From: an uncultured Clostridium sp.
Lineage (GTDB): Bacteria; Bacillota; Clostridia; Lachnospirales; Lachnospiraceae
Length of the DNA stretch: 16,969 bases
Assembly: GCA_947643685.1 (NCBI GenBank)
Contig: CANRXD010000005.1
Coordinates: forward strand, 1-16,969
Reading direction: 5' to 3'
The position numbers and the translations under genes are program-made. The notes beneath the pieces are model-generated. The model saw nothing but the letters and a program-made list of their open reading frames with translations. It searched no databases and was not told where the DNA came from. Numbering within the stretch: position 1 is the first letter of the stretch; the number at the start of each line of letters is the position of its first letter. Below are positions 5,488 to 13,233 of the stretch, in pieces.

Positions 5488-7110
5488 ATGAGAAACAGAA
5501 AATTACTTTCATTTGCCCTTGCCGGGGCAATGGTACTGGGCCTTACGGCATGCGGAAACAGCAACAGTACTGACACAACGACAGCAGCAGCTGCAGCAGG
5601 AACTGAGGCAGCAGGAACGGAAGCAGCAGGCAAAGAAACAACAGCGGCAGCTGAGAGCACCGGGAATATCGGAAAGACCGATATCGTATTTGCGATGCAG
5701 GGTGATATCGTAGCTCTTGACCCGGCTAATCAGCAGGATACTACCTCCTCCGTTATCTTAAAGCATATTTACAGCACACTGCTGGATACGGATGATGATG
5801 GAAACCTGGTACCGGATCTGGCAGAAAGCTGGGAGATGGCTGAAGATGGAACCAGCTTTACCTATCACCTGAGAGAGGATGCATGCTTCTCTGATGGTAC
5901 GCCGGTTACTGCTCAGGACGTTAAGTTCACCTATGACCGGGCGAAAGAAATGCCGAAAACAAAATCCAACACCTCAAAGATTCAGGAAGTTGTGGTAGAC
6001 AATGACCATCAGGTAACAATTAAACTGACTGAAAAGTACGCTCCCTTTAAGACAATTGTAACAAGCTCTAACTTAAGTATCGTATCCGAAGCAGCTGTAA
6101 CAGCAGCCGGAGATGCCTACGGTGATGTGAACAATATTCTTGGTTCCGGTCCTTTCGTATGTACCGAGTGGACTCCCAACGATCATTACGTTCTGACCCG
6201 TAACGAAAACTACTGGGATGAGATGCCGATTGCAACAACAATTACCTGCCGTGTAATTCCGGAAGGAAGCGCAAGAACAATCGCTCTTGAGACCGGTGAA
6301 GTCGACCTTGTATGGAACGTTGATGCTATCGACTGCGTAAACGTAGAGGCGAATCAGGATCTTAAGCTTTTAAGCCAGCCGTCCTCCTCTATCGAGTATG
6401 TAGGCATGAATACCACAAAAGAAATTTTCGCTGATCAAAGAGTCCGTCAGGCAATCAACTATGCTCTGGATAAGGAAGTATTCGTTGATACCATCATCGA
6501 GGGACGCGGACAGATCGCAAACAGCTACATCAACAGCGCAATTCCGGGTTATGATCCGGACCAGGAGGGTTATCCTTACGATCCGGAGAAAGCAAAAGAG
6601 CTTCTTGTTGAGGCAGGTTATCCGGATGGCTTTGACTGCAAGATCTATGTAAATGGCGATACACGTACCCGTTCTGCACAGGTTCTTCAGGCACAGCTTG
6701 CAGAGATTGGCATCAATGTTGAAATCTTCACCTATGAGTGGGGTGCTCTCCTTGATTCCTTAAATGCAGGTGAACACGAAATGTTCATTCTTGGCTGGTC
6801 CAACAGCTCCTTCGATGCTGACTCCAGTACATATCAGTTATTCCACTCCAGCAACCATGGTGCAACCGGAAACCGTGCATTCCTGACAGACGACAAGGTT
6901 GACGAGATGATTACCGCAGCTGCTATGGAAATGGATAACGACAAGCGTAACGAGATTTATAAAGAGCTCCAGACACATCTGAAAGAACTGGCTCCGTGGG
7001 TACCGCTGTATTACAGAAACGACAACGTAGGTATCCGCGCTGACTTAAAGGGTTTCTCACTTAACAAGGGTGCAAACCATTACCTTGGCAACTGCCACTA
7101 CGAGAACTAA
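5488..7110 (+). CDS. Peptide ABC transporter substrate-binding lipoprotein (SBP_bac_5 / DppA-OppA type)
   Basis: This is the extracellular receptor of the importer encoded downstream. Product of 540 residues. Signal peptide residues 1-21 end in the lipobox LTAC with lipidated Cys22. Residues 23-60 are a low-complexity Ala/Thr/Gly/Glu linker with repeated GTEAA units, as in many clostridial lipoproteins. The rest is a family-5 solute-binding protein: LAESWEMAEDGTSFTYHLRE at about 111-130, then FSDGTPVTAQDVKFTYDRA, and NYALDKE further on. The start follows GGAAGG (5478-5483). The sequence does not fix the ligand: the family includes di-/oligopeptide, nickel and sugar binders, but the two peptidase genes downstream favour peptides. 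A hairpin after the gene probably sets its higher expression relative to the permeases. Confidence 0.92.
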   Translation: MRNRKLLSFALAGAMVLGLTACGNSNSTDTTTAAAAAGTEAAGTEAAGKETTAAAESTGNIGKTDIVFAMQGDIVALDPANQQDTTSSVILKHIYSTLLDTDDDGNLVPDLAESWEMAEDGTSFTYHLREDACFSDGTPVTAQDVKFTYDRAKEMPKTKSNTSKIQEVVVDNDHQVTIKLTEKYAPFKTIVTSSNLSIVSEAAVTAAGDAYGDVNNILGSGPFVCTEWTPNDHYVLTRNENYWDEMPIATTITCRVIPEGSARTIALETGEVDLVWNVDAIDCVNVEANQDLKLLSQPSSSIEYVGMNTTKEIFADQRVRQAINYALDKEVFVDTIIEGRGQIANSYINSAIPGYDPDQEGYPYDPEKAKELLVEAGYPDGFDCKIYVNGDTRTRSAQVLQAQLAEIGINVEIFTYEWGALLDSLNAGEHEMFILGWSNSSFDADSSTYQLFHSSNHGATGNRAFLTDDKVDEMITAAAMEMDNDKRNEIYKELQTHLKELAPWVPLYYRNDNVGIRADLKGFSLNKGANHYLGNCHYEN

Positions 7111-7164
7111 TCTGACCGCAATAACTGCTCCGTCTGCGTGGGGAATTGCACAGGCGGCATGAGG

Positions 7165-7196
7165 AAAAGGGTGCGGACGAAATCCGCACCCTTTTT
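7165..7196 (+). terminator. Partial terminator / attenuator after the binding-protein gene
   Basis: A 13-bp stem AAAAGGGTGCGGA / TCCGCACCCTTTT with a 5-base loop and a TTTTT tail (7192-7196). A second weaker hairpin lies just upstream (CCGTCTG ... CAGGCGG, about 7130-7158). The next gene starts 54 bases later with no clear promoter, so read-through must feed it. This arrangement typically gives an excess of binding protein over membrane subunits. Confidence 0.8.
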
Positions 7197-7249
7197 GCAG
7201 AAAGCTATCGAAAGAACGGCCGCACAAGCGGCGGAAACGGAAGGTATAG

Positions 7250-8182
7250 ATGAGCAGATACATAGCAAAACGTCTGTTAATGCTGATTCCGGTTGTAATC
7301 GGCGTTACATTTCTGGTTTTCTTTATTTTAAATCTGTCGCCCGGCGATACGGCCGCAATGATTGCTGGCGAGGGAGCTGATGCAGAGACGATCGAGGCGA
7401 CAAGAAAAGATCTGGGGCTGGATCAGCCGGTTATTATTCAGTATGGAAAATATATGTGGAACCTGCTTCACGGAGATATGGGGCAGTCCTATAAGTCGAA
7501 AAGGGAAGTATTCCCGACTCTGATGGCGGCGTTCCCCAATACCGCGAAGCTGGCGTTCTGGTCCATTCTGGTGGCTGTGGCAATCGCGCTTCCGGTCGGC
7601 ATTATCAGTGCCACGAGACAATACAGCGCTGTGGATAACGTTGGAATGGTTGTTGCCCTTCTGGGTGTTGCAACCCCGAACTTCTGGCTGGGCCTGATGT
7701 TGATTATCCTGTTTTCACTGAATCTGGGATGGCTTCCGTCAGGCGGTATGGGAGGCTGGAAGAACTATATTATGCCTGCAATTACTCTGGGAACAGGAGA
7801 CGCCGCGTTAATTACCCGTATGACCCGTTCCTCCATGCTGGAGGTTGTCCGTCAGGACTATATCCGGACGGCACGTGCAAAAGGCGTTCCCGAGAAAAAG
7901 GTTATTTTAAAGCATGCCCTGAGAAACGCTTTGATTCCCGTTGTAACGGTTATCGGTTTACAGTTTGGTTCCCTTCTTGGCGGTGCAACGCTTACGGAGA
8001 CCGTATTTGCATGGCCCGGCGTTGGCCGTACCATCGTTGATGCCATCAAGAGTAAAGATACGCCGATAGTTATGGGCGGTATTGTACTCTTAACCATTAC
8101 GTTCAGTGTCGTGAACCTTCTGGTTGATATTCTCTACGCGTTTATCGACCCGAGAATCAAGGCACAGTATAAGAGAAAATAA
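7250..8182 (+). CDS. dppB: Peptide ABC transporter permease (DppB/OppB type)
   Basis: First membrane subunit of the importer, 310 residues. The N-terminal helix (about 9-29) is followed by the LSPGDTA segment and an extracellular loop; further helices lie at about 97-120, 132-157, 173-187, 229-250 and 272-298. The EAA loop that contacts the ATPase is at about 202-226, DYIRTARAKGVPEKKVILKH followed by ALRNA. The C-terminal FAWPGVGRTIVDAI and DPRIK motifs are typical of the family. GGAAGG at 7239-7244 precedes the ATG by 5 bases. Eleven bases separate it from the next permease gene, so the two are cotranscribed. The symbol gives family membership; substrate specificity for di- versus oligopeptides is not determined. 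Confidence 0.93.
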   Translation: MSRYIAKRLLMLIPVVIGVTFLVFFILNLSPGDTAAMIAGEGADAETIEATRKDLGLDQPVIIQYGKYMWNLLHGDMGQSYKSKREVFPTLMAAFPNTAKLAFWSILVAVAIALPVGIISATRQYSAVDNVGMVVALLGVATPNFWLGLMLIILFSLNLGWLPSGGMGGWKNYIMPAITLGTGDAALITRMTRSSMLEVVRQDYIRTARAKGVPEKKVILKHALRNALIPVVTVIGLQFGSLLGGATLTETVFAWPGVGRTIVDAIKSKDTPIVMGGIVLLTITFSVVNLLVDILYAFIDPRIKAQYKRK

Positions 8183-8193
8183 GGAGGCAGCGC

Positions 8194-9093
8194 ATGGGAG
8201 CATCAAACAACACTATTGCGGCGCAGGCCAAAACGCCTGTAAAGAAGCGCAGCCAGTTTCAGGAAACCTGGCGCCGCCTGAAAAAGAACAGAATGGCAAT
8301 GGTCGGACTTACAGTGGTCATACTTTTAATCCTGATGTCCATCTTTGCCGATTTCATTTTCGATTACGAAACAGTTGTTATTAAGCAGAATACAGCGATC
8401 CGTCTGCAGGGGCCAAGTGCCGCTCACTGGCTGGGAACCGATGAGTTTGGCCGTGACATTCTGGCCCGTATGGTACACGGTTCCAGAGTATCTCTGGCCG
8501 TAGGCGTTGTGGCGGTTTCTATCGCGTTGGTGCTCGGCGGAAGCCTGGGGGCCACAGCCGGTTTCTACGGCGGAAAAGTGGATAATGTGATCATGCGCTG
8601 CATGGATATCCTCTTGGCCGTACCGAGTCTGCTGTTAAATATTACCATTGTATCCGCTCTGGGGCCGAGCATCTTCAACCTGATGCTGGCTATCGCCATA
8701 TCTTCGGTACCCGGTTATGCCCGAATCGTGCGTTCCGCGGTTCTGCAGGTTCGGGATCAGGAGTTCGTTGAGGCCGCGAGATGTATCGGAGCCAATAACT
8801 TTGAGATTATCTCCAGCCATATTATTCCAAACTGCATGGCACCGATTATCGTTCAGGTATCCTTAAAGGTTGCATCTGCGATTCTTTCCACATCCGGTTT
8901 AAGCTTCCTGGGCCTGGGCGTTAAGGCACCGACTCCCGAGTGGGGCGCAATGCTCTCCGGCGGCCGTGCATACTTAAGAAATGCACCGCACCTGACAATC
9001 TTCCCGGGTATCGCTATCATCATCACGATTTTGTCCCTGAACCTTCTTGGCGACGGTCTCCGTGATGCGCTTGACCCGAAGTTAAAGAAATAA
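8194..9093 (+). CDS. dppC: Peptide ABC transporter permease (DppC/OppC type)
   Basis: Second membrane subunit, 299 residues. It has the OppC-type cytoplasmic N-terminus (about 1-33, basic, with ETWRRLKKNRMAM), a first helix at about 35-57, the characteristic HWLGTDEFGRDILARMVHGSR motif at about 78-98, and four or five further helices. The EAA loop is at about 189-213 (QEFVEAARCIGANNFEIISS, then HIIPN). The family ending LLGDGLRDALDPKLKK is intact. AAGGAGG (8181-8187), partly overlapping the preceding stop codon, serves as the ribosome binding site. It pairs with the upstream permease to form the membrane channel. Confidence 0.94.
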   Translation: MGASNNTIAAQAKTPVKKRSQFQETWRRLKKNRMAMVGLTVVILLILMSIFADFIFDYETVVIKQNTAIRLQGPSAAHWLGTDEFGRDILARMVHGSRVSLAVGVVAVSIALVLGGSLGATAGFYGGKVDNVIMRCMDILLAVPSLLLNITIVSALGPSIFNLMLAIAISSVPGYARIVRSAVLQVRDQEFVEAARCIGANNFEIISSHIIPNCMAPIIVQVSLKVASAILSTSGLSFLGLGVKAPTPEWGAMLSGGRAYLRNAPHLTIFPGIAIIITILSLNLLGDGLRDALDPKLKK

Positions 9094-9108
9094 GGGAGGA
9101 TATGAACC

Positions 9109-10116
9109 GTGAGTGAAAATAAAAAGAAACTGATTCTTGATATAAAGGATCTGGTCATCCACTATGAGACGGATGATGGTGTTGTGGAAGCCGTCAACGG
9201 CCTTGATATCCAGCTGGAGGAAGGGAAGACTCTGGGGCTGGTTGGAGAAACAGGCTCCGGAAAGACCACAACGGCCCTCTCCATTCTGCGTCTGGTACCT
9301 GACCCGCCGGGAGTGATTAAAAACGGAACCATTCTTCTGGATGGCAAGGATGTTTTAAATCTTCCAACGGAGGAAATGGAGAAGATCAGGGGAAATCTGG
9401 TGTCCATGATTTTCCAGGATCCGATGACATCTCTGAACCCGGTTCTTACCGTCGGCGATCAGATTGCTGAGGTTATCGCGCTTCATGAAAATATCGGTGA
9501 TAAGGAAGCCGCGAAGAAGGCCGGCGATATGCTTGAAGTGGTTGGTATTCCGAGAGAGCGTTTTGGGGAGTATCCGCACCAGTTTTCCGGCGGAATGAAG
9601 CAGCGTGTGGTTATCGCCATGGCTTTGGCTTGCAACCCGAAACTTTTGCTGGCTGATGAGCCGACAACGGCTCTGGATGTTACGATTCAGGCACAGGTCC
9701 TGGAAACAATGAAGGAGCTGCGGGAGAAGTTTGGTTCTGCCATGATCATGATTACCCATGACCTGGGAATCATCGCTGAAGTCTGCGACGAGGTGTCTGT
9801 TGTATATGCGGGACAGATTGTAGAGCATGGCACTTTGGAGGATGTTTTTGAACATACATTGCATCCGTACACAGAGGGATTATTCGGTTCCCTTCCAAAT
9901 ATTGATGACAGAAGAAACCGTTTACAGCCGATCCCGGGTCTGATGCCGGATCCGACTGACCTTCCGAAGGGCTGCTGTTTCGCGCCGCGCTGCAAATACT
10001 GTACGGCGGAGTGCGAGAAGGCGCGTCCTGATAAAAAGTGGGTGAGCGATACTCATTACGTGCGCTGCTCCAGATATGAAGAAGCGGATTTCCGGATTGA
10101 AAGGAGCGAGCAGTAA
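9109..10116 (+). CDS. dppD: Peptide ABC transporter ATPase (DppD/OppD type)
   Basis: One of the two ATPase subunits, 335 residues, cytosolic and membrane-associated. Walker A is GETGSGKT (46-53), the Q-loop Gln is 103 (IFQDP), the signature is FSGGM (159-163), Walker B is LLLADE (179-184) and the switch His is 217. The C-terminal oligopeptide-transporter extension carries Cys289/290, Cys295, Cys302 and Cys320, the pattern reported to bind a [4Fe-4S] cluster in related Dpp/Opp ATPases. The start is GTG: GGGAGG (9094-9099) is 9 bases upstream. The ATG at 9102 opens a different frame of only four codons (ends 9116) that overlaps this start. The stop overlaps the next ATG (TAATG). Confidence 0.94.
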   Translation: MSENKKKLILDIKDLVIHYETDDGVVEAVNGLDIQLEEGKTLGLVGETGSGKTTTALSILRLVPDPPGVIKNGTILLDGKDVLNLPTEEMEKIRGNLVSMIFQDPMTSLNPVLTVGDQIAEVIALHENIGDKEAAKKAGDMLEVVGIPRERFGEYPHQFSGGMKQRVVIAMALACNPKLLLADEPTTALDVTIQAQVLETMKELREKFGSAMIMITHDLGIIAEVCDEVSVVYAGQIVEHGTLEDVFEHTLHPYTEGLFGSLPNIDDRRNRLQPIPGLMPDPTDLPKGCCFAPRCKYCTAECEKARPDKKWVSDTHYVRCSRYEEADFRIERSEQ

Positions 10117-11069
10117 TGGCAGATACGATCCTTGAAGTTAAACACTTAAAAAAATATTTTAATACACCCCGCGGCATGCTCCATGCTGTTGATGACGTAA
10201 ACTTTACTTTGGAGAGAGGGAAAACCCTTGGAATTGTAGGTGAGTCCGGCTGCGGAAAGTCCACGACCGGCCGCTCAATCTTGAGGCTCGTTGAGCCCAC
10301 TTCCGGAGAGGTGATTTTCAACGGCGAGGATATTACGAAGAAGAACAAAAATGAGATGCGCCTTCTGCGTCAGGAGATGCAGCTGATCTTCCAGGATCCT
10401 TATGCGTCTCTGGATCCCAGAAAAACGGTCAGTGAAATTATCGGTGAGCCTTTGAAACTTCAGAAGATTATCACGGATAAGACAAAAAGGAATGAGCGTG
10501 TCCATGAATTAATGGAAGTCGTGGGCCTTGCGGACCGTCTGGTCAATACCTACCCCCACGAGCTGGACGGCGGCCGCCGCCAGCGTATTGGTATCGCCCG
10601 CGCCCTGGCGATGGAGCCGAAAATGATTATCTGTGATGAGCCGGTATCGGCCCTGGACGTATCCATTCAGGCCCAGATTTTAAATCTGATGCAGGATCTT
10701 CAGGAGCAGATGGGACTGACTTATATCTTCATTACTCATGACCTGTCGGTAGTCAACCATTTCGCGAATGATATCGCGGTTATGTACCTGGGACAGCTGA
10801 TCGAGAAGGCACCATCCGTGATGTTGTTCGATAAGCCGACCCATCCATATACCCAGGCTCTGCTTTCTGCGATTCCGGTTCCGAGTTTGAAAAAGAAGAG
10901 GGAACGTATTATACTAAAGGGAGAGATTACTTCTCCCATCAACCCGAAACCCGGCTGCCGTTTCGCAGCGCGCTGCCCCTATGCAACAGACCGATGCAGG
11001 ACCGAGGGGCCGGAACTGGTGGAAATTGAGAAAGGCCACTTTGTGGCCTGCCACCTGACTACGGGCTGA
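10116..11069 (+). CDS. dppF: Peptide ABC transporter ATPase (DppF/OppF type) with LDGGR signature
   Basis: Second ATPase subunit, 317 residues. Walker A GESGCGKS (42-49), Q-loop Gln93, Walker B IICDE (171-175), switch His208, and the C-terminal HPYTQALLSA extension. Cys281, Cys287, Cys294 and Cys312 match the possible iron-sulfur site. The ABC signature reads LDGGR (150-154) where LSGGQ is canonical; the usual Ser is Asp151 (codon 10566-10568). A similar ELDGGRRQR form is, to my knowledge, found in a subset of OppF-like proteins, so it need not be inactive. AAGGAG lies at 10101-10106, and the ATG overlaps the upstream stop codon by one base. It is the last gene of the transporter proper, followed by a GC-rich hairpin. 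Confidence 0.94.
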   Translation: MADTILEVKHLKKYFNTPRGMLHAVDDVNFTLERGKTLGIVGESGCGKSTTGRSILRLVEPTSGEVIFNGEDITKKNKNEMRLLRQEMQLIFQDPYASLDPRKTVSEIIGEPLKLQKIITDKTKRNERVHELMEVVGLADRLVNTYPHELDGGRRQRIGIARALAMEPKMIICDEPVSALDVSIQAQILNLMQDLQEQMGLTYIFITHDLSVVNHFANDIAVMYLGQLIEKAPSVMLFDKPTHPYTQALLSAIPVPSLKKKRERIILKGEITSPINPKPGCRFAARCPYATDRCRTEGPELVEIEKGHFVACHLTTG

Positions 11070-11084
11070 TAAAACGTGATTTTA

Positions 11085-11116
11085 AAGGCCCCCGGCGCGA
11101 AAATGCCGGGGGCTTT
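11085..11116 (+). terminator. GC-rich hairpin between the transporter and peptidase genes
   Basis: The 9-bp core GCCCCCGGC / GCCGGGGGC (11088-11096, 11105-11113) is extended by A-T and G-T pairs, followed by a short TTTATAA tail. With few U residues and only 26 bases to the next start codon, it looks like a leaky terminator or an mRNA stabiliser, allowing read-through into the peptidase genes. Confidence 0.6.
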
Positions 11117-11142
11117 ATAACTGAAAGGAGTTAAAGGAAGAA

Positions 11143-13134
11143 ATGAAAAATATTACAATAAGCGATTTTGTGAACTATCATTATCCCACCTGTGCAGTGT
11201 CTTCTCCTGATGGAAAGCATGTGGCCATGGCTGTCGTGGATGCTAACGAAAAGGATAACCGCTATGATTCCTGCCTGTGGATCATGGATACGGAGACCGG
11301 CGATTATAAGAAACTGACAAATGGAAAGAAAGAGCGGAATTTTATCTGGCTTGACAGCGAGACTCTCCTCTTTATCTCTGACAGAGAGAACTCCTATGGG
11401 GATAAAGTGAAGAAGGGAGAGGACTGGACCTGCTTCTATACGATTTCAATCTGCGGCGGAGAGGCGGCTTTCGCTTTTGCGGTTCCCTACACGGCGTCGA
11501 AAATGAAGCTGGCTGGGGATAAGCTGGTTCTCTCAATCAAATATGATTATAATAAGCCGGACTTTGCCCATATGGAAGAGGGAAAAGAGAAAGATGCTGC
11601 GAAAAAGGCATGGGAAGAGGAGAAGGACTATGAAGTCTTTGATGAACTGCCATTCTGGGCCAATGGTCAGGGAATCGTAAACAAAAAGAGGACCCGCCTG
11701 GCGATCTATGATATGAAAACAGGGGAAGCGAAGATCGTGACTCCGGACTATGAGAATGTGGAAGGATTCTGGCTGGAGGAGGGCGGCAAAGTTCTCTATG
11801 TTTCCAGCATGTATACAGATAAGAAAGATGTTTACCAGGGTCTTAAAATGTATACAATCCCGGATGACAGGCTGGAGACGCTGGTAGAGCAGAATGAGAT
11901 GAGCATCGACTATGCCTGCATCCTTGGTGGAAAAGTGACATTCCTGGGCTCTTCCATGAAGGACTTCGGTTTCAACGAAAACGACAAGCTCTATACTGTG
12001 GAGAACGGTGTCATATCGCTTCTCGCTGATTATGACGACAGCGTCCGTAATACGATCTGCTGTGACTGTAAGTTTGTGGATGGCGCAGGCTTCGCTCACG
12101 ATGACAGGTATCTCTATCTGATTTCCACCTTGAGAAAGCAGAGCGTGATTCGCCGGTTCGATGTGAACGGAAATCTGGAGACTGTGCTGGACCGTCAGGG
12201 CAGCGTCCATGCCATTGACCTTTGCGGCAATAAGATTTATTTTACCGGAATGAGGGATATGGGAATCACTGAGGTATACTGTTTTGACGGAGAACAGGAA
12301 AGGAAGCTGACCCATTTCAATGATGAGATTATGGCTGAAAGAAGTGTGCTCCCGGTCGAGGAGTTCACGTTTGTACATAAAGGAATCGAGCTGGACGGCT
12401 ATGTGATCAGGCCGCTTAATTACGATCCCGACAAGACATATCCGGGAATCCTGACAATCCATGGAGGCCCGCGGGCGACCTTTTCCGCCACCTTCTTCCA
12501 TGAGAACCAGGTATTTGCCAACGCCGGCTACTTCGTTTTCTACACGAACCCGGTGGGCAGCGATGGGCGTGGAAACGTTTTTGCGGATCTGTCCGGAAAA
12601 CATGGCACTGTCGATTTCGAGCAGTGTATGGCTTTAACCGATGAGGTATTGAAGCGTTATCCGCAGATAGATGAGAAGCGCCTGGGCGTCATGGGCGGGA
12701 GCTACGGAGGATTCATGACCAACTGGATCATCGGAAATACGACCCGGTTCGCGGCTGCCGCTTCCCAGAGAAGTATTTCCAACTGGGTGTCTAAATGTAT
12801 GACCACCGATATTGGATATTATTTCAACATGGACCAGATCAAAGCTGATCCCTGGAGCAAGCCTGATAAGATGTGGACGCATTCTCCGCTTAAGTACGCA
12901 AACATGGCGAAAACCCCGACTCTGTTTATCCAGTCCGATGAGGATTACCGCTGCTGGATGGGCGACGCGATTCAGATGTTCTCCGCGTTAAAATATTTTG
13001 GTGTGGACGCGAGGTTGTGCCTGTTCCACGGGGAGAACCACGAGCTTTCCAGATCCGGAAAGCCGACCCACAGAATCCGCCGTATGACTGAGATGATGAA
13101 CTGGTTTGACAAGTATCTGGGTGTTGAAAGATAA
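11143..13134 (+). CDS. S9-family serine peptidase (prolyl-oligopeptidase / acylaminoacyl-peptidase type), paralog 1
   Basis: Product of 663 residues with no signal peptide, so probably cytosolic. Residues 1 to about 400 form a TolB/WD40-like beta-propeller (for example VSSPDGKHVAM and DSCLWIMDTETGDYKKLT), which filters substrate size. Residues about 405-663 form the alpha/beta-hydrolase domain, with the oxyanion-region GILTIHGGP, the nucleophile elbow GGSYGG (Ser520), Asp601 in SDEDYRC and His633 in GENHEL. All three catalytic residues are present. The family cleaves short peptides (dipeptidyl, prolyl or acyl-aminoacyl ends), which fits degradation of peptides imported by the transporter encoded just upstream. 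It starts 73 bases after the ATPase gene, with AAAGGAAG at 11134. The exact specificity cannot be read from the sequence. Confidence 0.9.
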   Translation: MKNITISDFVNYHYPTCAVSSPDGKHVAMAVVDANEKDNRYDSCLWIMDTETGDYKKLTNGKKERNFIWLDSETLLFISDRENSYGDKVKKGEDWTCFYTISICGGEAAFAFAVPYTASKMKLAGDKLVLSIKYDYNKPDFAHMEEGKEKDAAKKAWEEEKDYEVFDELPFWANGQGIVNKKRTRLAIYDMKTGEAKIVTPDYENVEGFWLEEGGKVLYVSSMYTDKKDVYQGLKMYTIPDDRLETLVEQNEMSIDYACILGGKVTFLGSSMKDFGFNENDKLYTVENGVISLLADYDDSVRNTICCDCKFVDGAGFAHDDRYLYLISTLRKQSVIRRFDVNGNLETVLDRQGSVHAIDLCGNKIYFTGMRDMGITEVYCFDGEQERKLTHFNDEIMAERSVLPVEEFTFVHKGIELDGYVIRPLNYDPDKTYPGILTIHGGPRATFSATFFHENQVFANAGYFVFYTNPVGSDGRGNVFADLSGKHGTVDFEQCMALTDEVLKRYPQIDEKRLGVMGGSYGGFMTNWIIGNTTRFAAAASQRSISNWVSKCMTTDIGYYFNMDQIKADPWSKPDKMWTHSPLKYANMAKTPTLFIQSDEDYRCWMGDAIQMFSALKYFGVDARLCLFHGENHELSRSGKPTHRIRRMTEMMNWFDKYLGVER

Positions 13135-13144
13135 CTAAAAAATG

Positions 13145-13172
13145 GTAACGGTTCATAGGGCTGAACTGCTAC
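13145..13172. repeat. Short GTAAC-type palindrome between the peptidase genes
   Basis: GTAACGGTTCA / TGAACTGCTAC form an 11-bp stem with one mismatch and one G-T pair. The core GGCTGAACTG-TAC matches the right arm of the 5041-5193 element, so it is a degenerate, minimal relative. Confidence 0.5.
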
Positions 13173-13184
13173 AAAAAATGTAAG

Positions 13185-13217
13185 AGAGGGTCAGCGTCAG
13201 TTTTGCGCTGGCCCTCT
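13185..13217 (+). other. Intercistronic hairpin before peptidase 2
   Basis: A 12-bp stem AGAGGGTCAGCG / CGCTGGCCCTCT with one G-T pair and a 9-base loop. GATATAA follows rather than a T-run, so it is a poor terminator. It ends 5 bases before the AAGGAGG of the second peptidase gene and may modulate relative expression or mRNA stability. Confidence 0.5.
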
Positions 13218-13233
13218 GATATAAGGAGGAAGC

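Noticed and set aside
11533..12603. 356-codon open frame on the minus strand inside the first peptidase gene
   Set aside because: It lies fully antisense to a gene with an intact family structure and catalytic triad. Its translation shows no recognisable domain, and it has no convincing ribosome binding site.
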